Positions 32,443 to 40,335 of a stretch of 64,000 nucleotides of DNA are shown here, piece by piece. The stretch's first letter is position 1, and the number at the start of each line of letters is the position of its first letter. The DNA comes from Streptomyces tagetis (GTDB taxonomy: Bacteria > Actinomycetota > Actinomycetes > Streptomycetales > Streptomycetaceae): positions 186,001 to 250,000 of the forward strand of contig NZ_JAGPNL010000006.1 of the NCBI RefSeq assembly GCF_018069565.1, given 5' to 3'. The position numbers and the translations under genes are program-made. The notes under the pieces are model-generated. The model was given only the letters and a program-made list of their open reading frames with translations. It was not told the origin of the DNA and searched no databases.

Positions 32443-32811
32443 GTGCGTATCGGTGAGGTGGCCCGGCAGGCCGGGGTGAGTGTCCGGGCTCTGCGGTACT
32501 ACGAAGAGCAGGATCTGCTGCAGGCCCAACGGAGCACCGGAGGGCAGCGCCACTATCCGGAGTCGGCGGTGGCTCGGGTGAGGCTGATCCAGCAACTGTT
32601 CGCCGCGGGGCTGCCGAGCAGGTCCGTTCGCCTGGTGCTGCCCTGTGTGGACTCCGGCACGGCGGCGCCGGGGCTCTTGGACCACCTGGAGGCCGAACGC
32701 GCCCGGATCAGCGAACGGATCACCGACCTCGCCGCGGCACGCGACCGACTCGACACGGTGATCGCCAACACCCGCAACCCTCCGCCCGAGTGCACCCACG
32801 ATCCGAAGTGA
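32443..32811 (+). CDS. MerR-family regulator
   Basis: The protein has 122 residues from the GTG at 32443 (GGAGG upstream). The N-terminal winged helix RIGEVARQAGVSVRALRYYEEQDLL is followed by the dimerisation helix (LLDHLEAERARISERITDLAAARDRLDTVIA). The only Cys are C118-region (PPPECTHD) and one in LVLPCVDSG, so a metal or thiol sensor is possible but not shown. It should control itself and the divergent oxidoreductase through the repeat at 32394-32413. Confidence 0.92.
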   Translation: MRIGEVARQAGVSVRALRYYEEQDLLQAQRSTGGQRHYPESAVARVRLIQQLFAAGLPSRSVRLVLPCVDSGTAAPGLLDHLEAERARISERITDLAAARDRLDTVIANTRNPPPECTHDPK

Positions 32812-32913
32812 GGCACCCTCGATCGGCGGTCCCCCCTGTGCACTGCCGCCGACGGCCGACATGATCGCCGCACGGTCACGGGAGGCGCAGGCTCGTCTGG
32901 CGGTCGGGCGGAC

Positions 32914-33639
32914 GTGAGCAGGGCCTTGAGGGGGAGCATGCACCGTAACCACCGTAACCACCGGAACCACCGGAACCACCGGAACCACCGGAACCACCGG
33001 AACCTGGCCGAGTTGGCCCACGTCGCCCTGACGGCCGCGTCCGGTGCCGGACCGGGGCCCTCCGTCGCCGGCGGGCGGTGGGTCGTCGGCACCTGCGTCC
33101 GCGGGGGCCTCGGCTTCGCGCTGCTCCGGCACCGGCGGACGGACGGGTTCGCCGCCGAGGAGCTGTACGCCGCGGTCCGGGAGGAGGACGGGGGCTGGAG
33201 CGCCCCGGACCACCTCACGGGGGACATCGGGGGGATCAACCCCGACGACCCAGACGACGCCGGGGAGGTCGCGCGGGTCCTGCACGGGCGGGCGCTGGCG
33301 CCGTGGGGCGAGTTCGAGGCGACCCTGTACACCGGGCGGCCCGGGGGTGACGAGGGGTACGAGCCGCTGCGCTTCCACGCGCTGCTGGTGACACCCGAGG
33401 CGGACCACCTCGACGTCCGGGACGACACGCCGGGGGCCGGCACCGCCCGCGAAACGGACCGCAGGACGCTGCTCTCGCGGGTCGCCCTGTTCGCGCTCTT
33501 CCCGGGCGAGCGGTTCACCGTCCGCGCGGTGGCCGGGACGGGCTCCCGCGCGCGGGAGCTGGGGGAGCCGTGGGAACTGGCCGGTGCCGGCCCCGGGTGG
33601 GAGGAAGAGCCTCCCGGGTGGCTTGCGGAGGTGGAGTGA
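32914..33639 (+). CDS. Hypothetical protein with N-terminal (His-Arg-Asn)7 repeat
   Basis: The protein has 241 residues from the GTG at 32914, or 233 from the ATG at 32938, which has GAGGGGGAGC directly upstream. The N-terminus is seven tandem His-Arg-Asn triplets encoded by a 9-bp repeat. The remainder is acidic and soluble, with WVVGTCVRGGLGFALLRHRR, PWGEFEATLYTGRPG and LLSRVALFALFPGERFTVRAVAGTG. I recognise no domain. The HRN tract is strongly basic, in contrast with the acidic body. A strong terminator follows. Confidence 0.65.
   Translation: MSRALRGSMHRNHRNHRNHRNHRNHRNHRNLAELAHVALTAASGAGPGPSVAGGRWVVGTCVRGGLGFALLRHRRTDGFAAEELYAAVREEDGGWSAPDHLTGDIGGINPDDPDDAGEVARVLHGRALAPWGEFEATLYTGRPGGDEGYEPLRFHALLVTPEADHLDVRDDTPGAGTARETDRRTLLSRVALFALFPGERFTVRAVAGTGSRARELGEPWELAGAGPGWEEEPPGWLAEVE
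32941..33003 (+). repeat. In-frame 9-bp repeat, seven units
   Basis: CACCGGAAC (first two units CACCGTAAC) is repeated seven times at the 5' end of the hypothetical gene. Unit length is a multiple of three, so copy-number changes would keep the frame. Confidence 0.95.
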
Positions 33640-33650
33640 GGGGCGGGGAA

Positions 33651-33697
33651 GGCGGGTCCGCGGCCCGGCCGGTCAGGTGCCGGGCCACGGACCCGCC
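33651..33697. terminator. Strong bidirectional terminator
   Basis: An 18-bp stem with one mismatch (33651-33668 with 33680-33697) and an 11-base loop lies between two convergent genes. Confidence 0.85.
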
Positions 33698-33724
33698 GCT
33701 CGGTGGGGACCCGCCCGCCGCCGG

Positions 33725-35122
33725 TCAGGAAGCGCGGCTTCGCGGCAGCGCCGCGTGGCGCTCCAGGAACGCCGAGACGCCCGAGGCCCGCTTGTGCGGC
33801 AACAGCACCCGGGTCGTCCCCGCCAGCATCGTCTGGACCCGCGAGGACTGGACCTCGTCCAGCAGGTCCAGCACCCGCGTCCCCGCCGCCGCGGCCTCGT
33901 CCGGCCGCCCGCCGCGCGCCAGGTCGTCGGCCAGCTCCGCCCAGTACAGCGCGCGGTTGCGGGCGAAGTGCGGCTCCTGCAACTCCGCCGCCCGCCGAGC
34001 GTGCCGGGCCGCCCGAGGCCAGTCGCCCAGCGTCGACCAGCACTGCGCCTCCAGTCCCTCCAGCTCGGCCTCCCCGTAGAAGCTCATCCACTCCGGGTCG
34101 GCGTCGCCGGGGCCCCGGCCGTGGAGGGCCTGCGCGCGGGCCAGGGCCTGTTCGCAGCCGACGCGGTCGGCGAGCCCCGCCCAGCCGCCCGCCTCGCGCA
34201 GCGCCAGCAGCGACAGCAGCCGGTCCGAGCCCAGCGGGCGGGCGGCGCGCTGCGCGGCCTGGGCCGCCCGTACGGCCTCCCGGGGACGGCCGGCGTCCCG
34301 CGCCAGGAACGCCGTGTTGCAGAAGGCGTGCGCCTCCAGACCCGCGTCGCCGGTCATCCGGGCCATGGCGAGCGCCTCGGCGTAGTGGGAGCGGGCGTCG
34401 TCGAACCGGCCCGAGTCGTGGGCCAGCCAGCCCACGGAGAGCGCCAGCTCCCCGGCGCCCGCGTAGAGCCGGTCGGCCGTCGCCTGCCGGGTCGCGCCGG
34501 CGTCCAGGAGCGCGTAGGCGGCGCGCAACGGGGCCGCCGCGCGCCGGTAGAGGCCGTCGGCGCCGTGCCGGTCGTCCAGCAGCCGGATTCGGCGGACGGC
34601 CTCCTCCAGGGCGCCCGCGTGTCCGGCCCCGGCCCGGCGCGGCGGGTCCCCGGCCGCGGCGGCGTCGAGGGCGAGCCCCAGCGGGCCGAGCGAGGCGGCG
34701 GCCACGGTGGCGCCGCCCGTCATGAATGCGCGACGCAGCACGTCGCTCTCCTCAGGGTTGTCGTGCGGGTGGTGCGGGTCCGCCGGTCCGCCGGCCGGGG
34801 CCGGGGGACCGGCGTCGGCGGTGTGCGCCCCGCGTCCGCGGACGGACGAGCGGGGCGCGAAGCCGAGGTCGGTGAGGGTGCGGCCGGGGAACATGTGCAG
34901 GAACACCCGCTCGTAGGCGTAGTTCGGGCAGCGGATCTCACCCGCCTCGACCCGGCCGATGTAGCGGGCGTCGCAGCTCACCCGCTCGCCGATCTCGCGG
35001 GCGGCCCGGCGGACCGCCGCCGCGAACTCGGCGGCTGAGCGCCGCCCCCGCAACCGGCGGAAGGCGAGATTCGGCTGCGCCGGCCGGTCGGGCCGGGCAG
35101 AGTGCACCGTCGACGACGCCAT
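33725..35122 (-). CDS. TPR-containing transcriptional regulator
   Basis: The protein has 465 residues from the ATG at 35122. The N-terminal 100 residues include a helix-turn-helix-like part (LRGRRSAAEFAAAVRRAAREIGERVSCDARYIGRVEAGE). After a Pro/Gly-rich linker a long helical part contains TPR-like repeats (GRFDDARSHYAEALAMARMTGD; GRPREAVRAAQAAQRAARPLG). The layout is that of Streptomyces developmental or antibiotic regulators of the NsdA type, but it is not close enough to name. Ligand and target are unknown. Confidence 0.75.
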   Translation of the reverse strand: MASSTVHSARPDRPAQPNLAFRRLRGRRSAAEFAAAVRRAAREIGERVSCDARYIGRVEAGEIRCPNYAYERVFLHMFPGRTLTDLGFAPRSSVRGRGAHTADAGPPAPAGGPADPHHPHDNPEESDVLRRAFMTGGATVAAASLGPLGLALDAAAAGDPPRRAGAGHAGALEEAVRRIRLLDDRHGADGLYRRAAAPLRAAYALLDAGATRQATADRLYAGAGELALSVGWLAHDSGRFDDARSHYAEALAMARMTGDAGLEAHAFCNTAFLARDAGRPREAVRAAQAAQRAARPLGSDRLLSLLALREAGGWAGLADRVGCEQALARAQALHGRGPGDADPEWMSFYGEAELEGLEAQCWSTLGDWPRAARHARRAAELQEPHFARNRALYWAELADDLARGGRPDEAAAAGTRVLDLLDEVQSSRVQTMLAGTTRVLLPHKRASGVSAFLERHAALPRSRAS

Positions 35123-35404
35123 GGCCGGGCCCTCTCGTGCGAACCGTCGAACCCCTGCCGGAGGGACGGCGAGTCGACGGGAACGTCCCGGTGGCCCCCC
35201 GTTTCCGGCGACACGACGGTACCGTCTGTGACCGGTCCGCCACTCGGTGTTTGGCGACAAAGTGGATATCCCCACCGCGATCTGCCATGAAGTGCCATCC
35301 TTTGCCGCCGTGTTGTGCCGTAGCCCCGGGGGCCCTCACGCGTTGGGCACGACGGACCGGGAGGCCCCCACCCCCCGATCCCGTTCGCGCGAGGAGGGAG
35401 TTCC

Positions 35405-35812
35405 GTGGTGGAGGCCGGGATGCAGACCAGCGGGATCAGCGACGCGGAGGGCGGCTGCGACACCGTCTGCGACGTCGTGACCGTGCCGACCCGTCAGGGC
35501 CTGGAGGCGGTCGACATCCTCAGACGCGGGGCCGGCGAATCGGTGGGCCCCGTCGTGCACGTCGACTGCTGCGACACCCTGGGTTTCGTGGTGCCGCCGG
35601 GCACCGCCGCCGCCTGGGACCTGCCCGGCAGCTCCTGCATGCACACCCACGGCCGCGGGCTGCGCCTGACCTTCGCGCCGCATCCGCCCACCGAGGACTC
35701 CGACTGGCTCCTGCCGCCCGGCCAGGGCGACCCGGCCACCGACCCCGCCGTCCTGCGCGCCGCCCTCGGCGAGGCCGCCCGCCTGATCGAAGCGGCGGAC
35801 AGCCGCTGCTGA
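35405..35812 (+). CDS. Cys-containing hypothetical protein, 135 aa
   Basis: A GAGGAGGGA ribosome site supports the GTG at 35405 (a second GTG follows directly). It contains seven Cys, among them CDTVCDVVTVP near the N-terminus, VDCCDTLGFVVPPG in the middle and SSCMHTHGRGLRLTFAP. No membrane segment. The pattern is seen in conserved Streptomyces proteins of unknown role, and metal binding is possible. It converges with the redoxin gene, leaving 20 bp between stops. Confidence 0.7.
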   Translation: MVEAGMQTSGISDAEGGCDTVCDVVTVPTRQGLEAVDILRRGAGESVGPVVHVDCCDTLGFVVPPGTAAAWDLPGSSCMHTHGRGLRLTFAPHPPTEDSDWLLPPGQGDPATDPAVLRAALGEAARLIEAADSRC

Positions 35813-35832
35813 GACCGCTCCCGCGCGCGCCG

Positions 35833-36270
35833 TCAGCCGCGCGGGGCGAGCTGCTCCCGTACCCAGGCGGGATCGGGATTGGTGTGCGGACGGCCGTCCA
35901 CGAGGACGGTCGGCACGGTCTCGTCGCCGCCGTTGGCCGCCCGCACCGCCGCCGCGGCGGCCGGGTCCCGCCGGATGTCCACCCAGTGCAGCCGATGGGC
36001 GGCGCGGCCCAGCCGAAGGCGCAGCCGGACGCAGAACACGCACCCGGGCCGCCAGAAGACGACCGGCATCCCGTCGGCCGCGCCGCGCCGCCGCGCCTCC
36101 CGCTCACCGGTCGAACGCGGGAAGAACAAAGGCGAGTTCACCCCCGCGAGGAGCACGAACACCAGCAGGAACGCCACCGCCGGGCCCCTCGACCCGTCGG
36201 AGAACAGCCCGGCCGCCAGGACGCCGCCGGACACCAGGAACACCAGCGGCAACCCCCACGCACGTGTCAT
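35833..36270 (-). CDS. Membrane-anchored glutaredoxin/mycoredoxin-like protein
   Basis: The protein has 145 residues from the ATG at 36270. Two hydrophobic segments lie in the first 50 residues (GLPLVFLVSGGVLAAGLF and GPAVAFLLVFVLLAGVN). The glutaredoxin fold follows with the redox motif RPGCVFCVRLR, then HWVDIRRDPAAAAAVR and the cis-Pro element ETVPTVLVDG. It probably reduces mixed disulfides with mycothiol at the membrane. The CVFC active site is close to CxxC mycoredoxins. Confidence 0.82.
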   Translation of the reverse strand: MTRAWGLPLVFLVSGGVLAAGLFSDGSRGPAVAFLLVFVLLAGVNSPLFFPRSTGEREARRRGAADGMPVVFWRPGCVFCVRLRLRLGRAAHRLHWVDIRRDPAAAAAVRAANGGDETVPTVLVDGRPHTNPDPAWVREQLAPRG

Positions 36271-36276
36271 GAGACC

Positions 36277-36342
36277 GAAGCCTAGTGATGCCCCCGAACC
36301 GGCCGGTGCGAAGCCTGGCGACGCCCCCGAACCGGCCGGTGC
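36277..36342. repeat. 33-bp tandem duplication
   Basis: Two adjacent copies (36277-36309 and 36310-36342) differ at three positions. They lie directly upstream of the redoxin start and about 55 bp before the divergent methyltransferase-like gene, within their shared promoter region. Confidence 0.9.
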
Positions 36343-36396
36343 CGGATGCGGTGGCCGTCGGCGGGCCGGGTGCCGGAAGTCGCCGATAATGGGGTG

Positions 36397-37272
36397 ATGG
36401 GAAAGTCGGGAAACGCCGCCGGCCGGCGTGGTCGTGGTGGTGCGGAGAGCCTCGTCGAGGAGGTCGACCAGGGGCGGGCCGAGCTGGTGCCGGACCGGGA
36501 GCGCCGGCGGGCCTGGACGCTGCTGGTGGACGGGGCGCCGCAGTCGCACGTCGACCTCGACGACCCGGCGTACCTGTCCTTCGAGTACCAGCGCCGCCTC
36601 GGGCACGTCATCGACCTGGCCGCCCCGCCCGGGAAGCCGCTGCACGCCGTGCACCTCGGCGGCGGCGCCCTCACCCTCGCCCGCTACGTCGCCGCCACCC
36701 GGCCCCGCTCCACCCAGCAGGTCGTCGAACGGGACGCCCGGCTCGTCCAGTTCGTGCGCCGGGCCCTGCCCCTGGACCCGGGCGCCCGTATCCGGGTCCG
36801 CTCCACCGACGCCCGCGCCGGGCTCGCCAAGGTGCCCGACAACTGGGCCGGGATGGTCGTCACCGACGTGTTCGACGGCGCCCGCACCCCGGCCCACCTG
36901 ACCTCCGCCGAGTTCCTCGACGAGGTACGGCGGGTCCTCGCGCCCGGCGGCATCCTCGCCGCCAACATCGCCGACGGGCCGCCGCTGGCGCACCTGCGCG
37001 GCCAGATCGCCACCGCCGCCGACCGGTTCGGGGAACTCGCCCTCGTCGCCGACCCGGCCGTGCTGCGCGGCAGACGGTTCGGCAACGCCGTCCTCGTCGC
37101 CTCCGACCGGCCGCTGCCCGTCGCCGAGCTGACCCGTCGCGCCGCCGGCGACCCCCATCCCGGCCGGGTCGAACGCGGCCGGGCGCTGGCCGACTTCACC
37201 GGAGGCGCCCGCCCCGTCACCGACGCCTCCGCCGTGGCGTCCCCGGCCCCGCCGCCGGGCACCTTCACCTGA
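36397..37272 (+). CDS. Spermidine synthase-like SAM-dependent methyltransferase-fold protein
   Basis: The protein has 291 residues from the ATG at 36397. The Rossmann core begins LHAVHLGGGALTLARYVAATRP (SAM-binding loop) and continues VVERDARLVQFVRRALP, GMVVTDVFDGARTPAHLTSAEFL and VLAPGGILAANIADG, as in the spermidine-synthase superfamily. The catalytic Asp pair of true polyamine synthases is only partly present, and actinomycete members often serve unknown roles. The N-terminus is basic. Confidence 0.8.
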   Translation: MGKSGNAAGRRGRGGAESLVEEVDQGRAELVPDRERRRAWTLLVDGAPQSHVDLDDPAYLSFEYQRRLGHVIDLAAPPGKPLHAVHLGGGALTLARYVAATRPRSTQQVVERDARLVQFVRRALPLDPGARIRVRSTDARAGLAKVPDNWAGMVVTDVFDGARTPAHLTSAEFLDEVRRVLAPGGILAANIADGPPLAHLRGQIATAADRFGELALVADPAVLRGRRFGNAVLVASDRPLPVAELTRRAAGDPHPGRVERGRALADFTGGARPVTDASAVASPAPPPGTFT

Positions 37273-37298
37273 ACGGGGCGCCGCCGCACGGTCCGTAG

Positions 37299-37346
37299 CG
37301 TCCGCATGGTCCTTACCGTCCGCATGGTCCGGCCGTCCGCATGGTC
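37299..37346. repeat. Three spaced direct repeats of CGTCCGCATGGTC
   Basis: Copies begin at 37299, 37317 and 37334 (spacing 18 and 17 bp) in the gap between two convergent genes. They do not form a strong hairpin. Confidence 0.85.
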
Positions 37347-37354
37347 AGGGTGGC

Positions 37355-37930
37355 TCAGTACGAGCCGATCTCCACCCGGGGCGGGCCGTCGTGCCAGGTG
37401 CAGAAGACCGACACCCGGTCCGTGTCCGAGGTGAACTCCACCCTGATCCACGACTCCGTCTTCCACACCTGCATCGACCAGCCCGGCCCCGGCGCCGCCG
37501 ACACCAGGGACGCGGACTCCGTCCCCAGGTCGAAGACCGCCCGCCCGCCTGCGGTGTCGTACCCCTCGACGCGGCCCGGGGCACCGTCCGGCGGTCCGGG
37601 GTCGGCGGGGGCTTCGGGCGCCGGGGACCCGGCGGGCGCGGCCGGCGGAGGCTCGGGTTCCGGCGCCGCCGAGGAGCCGCCCGGGGAGGGCGACGGCGAC
37701 GGCGAAGGGGACGGCGGGAGAGGGACCGGGGGCGAGGGCAGCGCCGTCGACGAGGTGGCGTCCCGCAGCCCCGCGCCCGTGTCGGCGGCCGTGATCGGCA
37801 GGGCCCGCGGCGGGTCGTAGACCGTGCCCGCCAGGACCGTGCGGACACCCCACCACGACAGCGTGACCGCCGCACCGGTGGCGAGCAGCCACGCCAGGAC
37901 ATGGACGAGACCTCTGCGCATCGCGGCCAT
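37355..37930 (-). CDS. Membrane-anchored Pro-rich extracytoplasmic protein
   Basis: The protein has 191 residues from the ATG at 37930. One N-terminal membrane segment (GLVHVLAWLLATGAAVTLSWWGV) is followed by a Pro/Ser/Glu-rich stalk (about 70-130) and a small C-terminal beta domain (RVEGYDTAGGRAVFDLGTES...WIRVEFTSDTDRVSVFCTW). It is divergent from a two-component response regulator gene across 88 bp and could be a cell-wall sensor partner of that system; this is inference from position. Confidence 0.7.
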   Translation of the reverse strand: MAAMRRGLVHVLAWLLATGAAVTLSWWGVRTVLAGTVYDPPRALPITAADTGAGLRDATSSTALPSPPVPLPPSPSPSPSPSPGGSSAAPEPEPPPAAPAGSPAPEAPADPGPPDGAPGRVEGYDTAGGRAVFDLGTESASLVSAAPGPGWSMQVWKTESWIRVEFTSDTDRVSVFCTWHDGPPRVEIGSY

Positions 37931-38018
37931 CCTGCCCCATCCGTCACTCCCGTGTCGCCCCACGGAAGTTGTCCACAGGCCCCCACCGGCCGGGCCGCGT
38001 TGGCGTACGGTGCCGTCC

Positions 38019-38723
38019 ATGGCACGTGTGCTCGTGGTCGAGGACGATCAGTTCGTACGCTCGGCGCTGATCCGGCACCTGTCCGACGCCTCGCACACCG
38101 TGCGCAGCGTCGGCACGGCACTGGAGGCGCTGCGCGAGGTCGCGCATCTCCGTTTCGACGTGGTCATCCTCGATCTGGGACTCCCCGATCTCGACGGCTC
38201 GGAGGCGCTGAAGATGCTCCGCGGCATCACCGACGTCCCCGTGATCGTCGCCACCGCCCGGGACGACGAGACGGAGATCGTCCGGCTGCTCAACGCGGGC
38301 GCGGACGACTACCTCACCAAGCCCTTCTCCGTCGAGCACCTGTCGGCCCGCATGGCCGCCGTGCTGCGCCGCGCCCGCACCGGCACCGCCCAGGCCGCGC
38401 CCTCCACGGTGCTGCGGGTCGGCGGGCTCACCGTCGACCCCCAGCGCCGCCAGGCCGAACTGGACGGCGCACGCCTCGACCTGACCCGCCGTGAGTTCGA
38501 CCTCCTCGCCTTCCTCGCCGGGCGCCCCGGAGTCGTCGTCGCCCGCCGGGAGCTGCTCGCCGAGGTCTGGCAGCAGTCCTACGGGGACGACCAGACCATC
38601 GACGTCCACCTCTCCTGGCTCCGCCGCAAGCTGGGCGAGACCGCGGCCCGCCCCCGCTACCTGCACACCCTGCGCGGTGTCGGCGTCAAGCTGGAGCCGC
38701 CCGGGACGGAGCCCACGCCATGA
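38019..38723 (+). CDS. OmpR/PhoB-family response regulator
   Basis: The protein has 234 residues. The receiver domain has the acidic pair EDD, the phospho-acceptor Asp in VVILDLGLPD, the Thr/Ala switch and Lys in LTKPFSVEHL. The C-terminal winged helix is RREFDLLAFLAGRPGVVVARRELL...TIDVHLSWLRRKLGE. The start at 38019 is close to a likely promoter. Its stop overlaps the histidine kinase start as ATGA. Confidence 0.95.
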   Translation: MARVLVVEDDQFVRSALIRHLSDASHTVRSVGTALEALREVAHLRFDVVILDLGLPDLDGSEALKMLRGITDVPVIVATARDDETEIVRLLNAGADDYLTKPFSVEHLSARMAAVLRRARTGTAQAAPSTVLRVGGLTVDPQRRQAELDGARLDLTRREFDLLAFLAGRPGVVVARRELLAEVWQQSYGDDQTIDVHLSWLRRKLGETAARPRYLHTLRGVGVKLEPPGTEPTP

Positions 38724-40126
38724 GATGGGCCCTGGTCAAGGTCTCCCTGGCGGTCACCGCGATGGTCGTCGTCGCCTTCGCGGTCCCGCTCGGACTCGTC
38801 GTGCGCGAGATGGCCCGCGACCGCGCCTTCTCCAACGCCGAACGGGAGGCCGCCGCCGTCGCCCCCGCCCTCTCCATCACCACCGACCGCGACGAACTGG
38901 AACGGGTCGTCGCCTCGGCCGGCACCGGATCGGCGATGGCCGTCCACCTGCCCCCGTCCGTCGCCGACGGGGACGCGGCCGACATCGGCCCCCGCCGCGC
39001 CCGCGACCGGGACATCGACGCCGTACGGGAGATGGGACGCGCCTCCACCACCGAGGTCGAGGGCGGCTCCGCCCTGCTCCAGCCGGTCGCCCTCAGCTCC
39101 GGCGAGATCGCCGTCGTCGAGGTCTTCGTCCCCGAGGCCGCCGTCACCAACGGGGTCGGCACGGCCTGGGCGGTGCTCGCCGCCGTCGGCGCCGCGCTGA
39201 TCGTCGGCTCGGTCGCCGTCGCCGACCGGCTCGGCGTGCGCATGGTGCGCCCCGCCCGCCGCCTCGTCGAGGGCGCCCGCGAGCTGGGAGAGGGCAAGCT
39301 CGGCGCCCGCGTGCCCGAGGAAGGACCGACCGAACTGCGCCTGGCGGCCGTCTCGTTCAACTCCATGGCCGACCAGGTCGTCCAACTCCTCGCCAACGAA
39401 CGGGAGCTGGCGGCCGACCTCTCCCACCGGCTGCGCACCCCGCTGACCGTGCTCCGGCTCAACGCGGCCTCCCTGGGCGAGGGTCCGGCCGCCGAGCAGA
39501 CCCGGGCCGCCGTCGCCCAGTTGGAGCGGGAGGTCGACACCATCATCCGTACCGCCCGGGACGCCAGACCGCGCACCGCCGCGGCCGGACCCGGCGCCGG
39601 CTGCGACGCCGCCGAGGTGGTCCGCGAGCGCATGGGCTTCTGGTCCGCCCTCGCCGAGGACGAGGGCCGCCGGTGGCGGGTGGCCGGTGCCGAGGCCCCG
39701 GTGCGCATCCCCGTGGCCCGCGCCGACCTGGCCGCCGCCCTCGACGCCCTCCTCGGCAACGTCTTCCGGCACACCGAGGAGGGCACCGCCTTCGCGCTCG
39801 ACGTGCACAACGGCGACGACGCCGTGATCGTCCTCGTCTCCGACGCGGGCCCCGGCATACCCGACCCCGGGGCCGCCCTGGCGCGCGGCCGGGGCTCGGG
39901 CACCGACGGGTCGACCGGACTCGGCCTGGACATCGTGCGCCGGCTCGCCGAGTCCACCGGCGGCGACGTCCGGGTCGGCCGCTCCGTGCTCGGCGGCACC
40001 GAGATACGCCTGCGGCTCCAGCTCGACGGCCGGGCCGCCCCGGTGCGGCGCGGCCACCGGGGCGCGGTGCGCCGCGGGCGGTGGCTTCCCGCCGCCTTCT
40101 TTAACCGGCCCCGATCCCTTCCTTAA
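38720..40126 (+). CDS. Membrane sensor histidine kinase
   Basis: The protein has 468 residues with two membrane segments (about 7-28 and 146-168) enclosing a sensor loop of about 115 residues, then HAMP (VRPARRLVEGARELGEGKLGARV). The phospho-acceptor region is DLSHRLRTPLT, and the ATPase part has N (LGNVFRHTEEG), G1 (DAGPGIPD) and G2 (GSTGLGLDIV). It pairs with the regulator at 38019. The stop overlaps an 11-bp-spaced direct repeat that may be the regulator's binding site. Confidence 0.94.
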   Translation: MRWALVKVSLAVTAMVVVAFAVPLGLVVREMARDRAFSNAEREAAAVAPALSITTDRDELERVVASAGTGSAMAVHLPPSVADGDAADIGPRRARDRDIDAVREMGRASTTEVEGGSALLQPVALSSGEIAVVEVFVPEAAVTNGVGTAWAVLAAVGAALIVGSVAVADRLGVRMVRPARRLVEGARELGEGKLGARVPEEGPTELRLAAVSFNSMADQVVQLLANERELAADLSHRLRTPLTVLRLNAASLGEGPAAEQTRAAVAQLEREVDTIIRTARDARPRTAAAGPGAGCDAAEVVRERMGFWSALAEDEGRRWRVAGAEAPVRIPVARADLAAALDALLGNVFRHTEEGTAFALDVHNGDDAVIVLVSDAGPGIPDPGAALARGRGSGTDGSTGLGLDIVRRLAESTGGDVRVGRSVLGGTEIRLRLQLDGRAAPVRRGHRGAVRRGRWLPAAFFNRPRSLP

Positions 40127-40138
40127 GGCCGCCCTAAG
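40121..40138 (+). promoter_or_regulatory. Direct repeat typical of OmpR-type regulator binding, before chitinase
   Basis: CCTTAAG and CCCTAAG begin 11 bp apart (40121 and 40132), the one-turn spacing of OmpR/PhoB tandem sites. A -10-like TAGCGT lies at 40187-40192, and the chitinase start is at 40336. The neighbouring two-component system is the obvious candidate regulator. Confidence 0.5.
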
Positions 40139-40335
40139 AGCACCGCCCGCCGCCCGGAACGGCCGATTCGAGCGGTCGGGCCTCGCTAGCGTGCTGCCCA
40201 CCCCCCACCCCCGGCCCGCGCGCCGGGCCCGCCGGTCTCCTCCTCGCCCGCGCCCCCAGGCGGACGAAGGGGACGGCACCGGCGGGACCCGGCGCCGGGC
40301 CCCGGGGCACCCCACGGACAGTGAAGGCAGGCACC

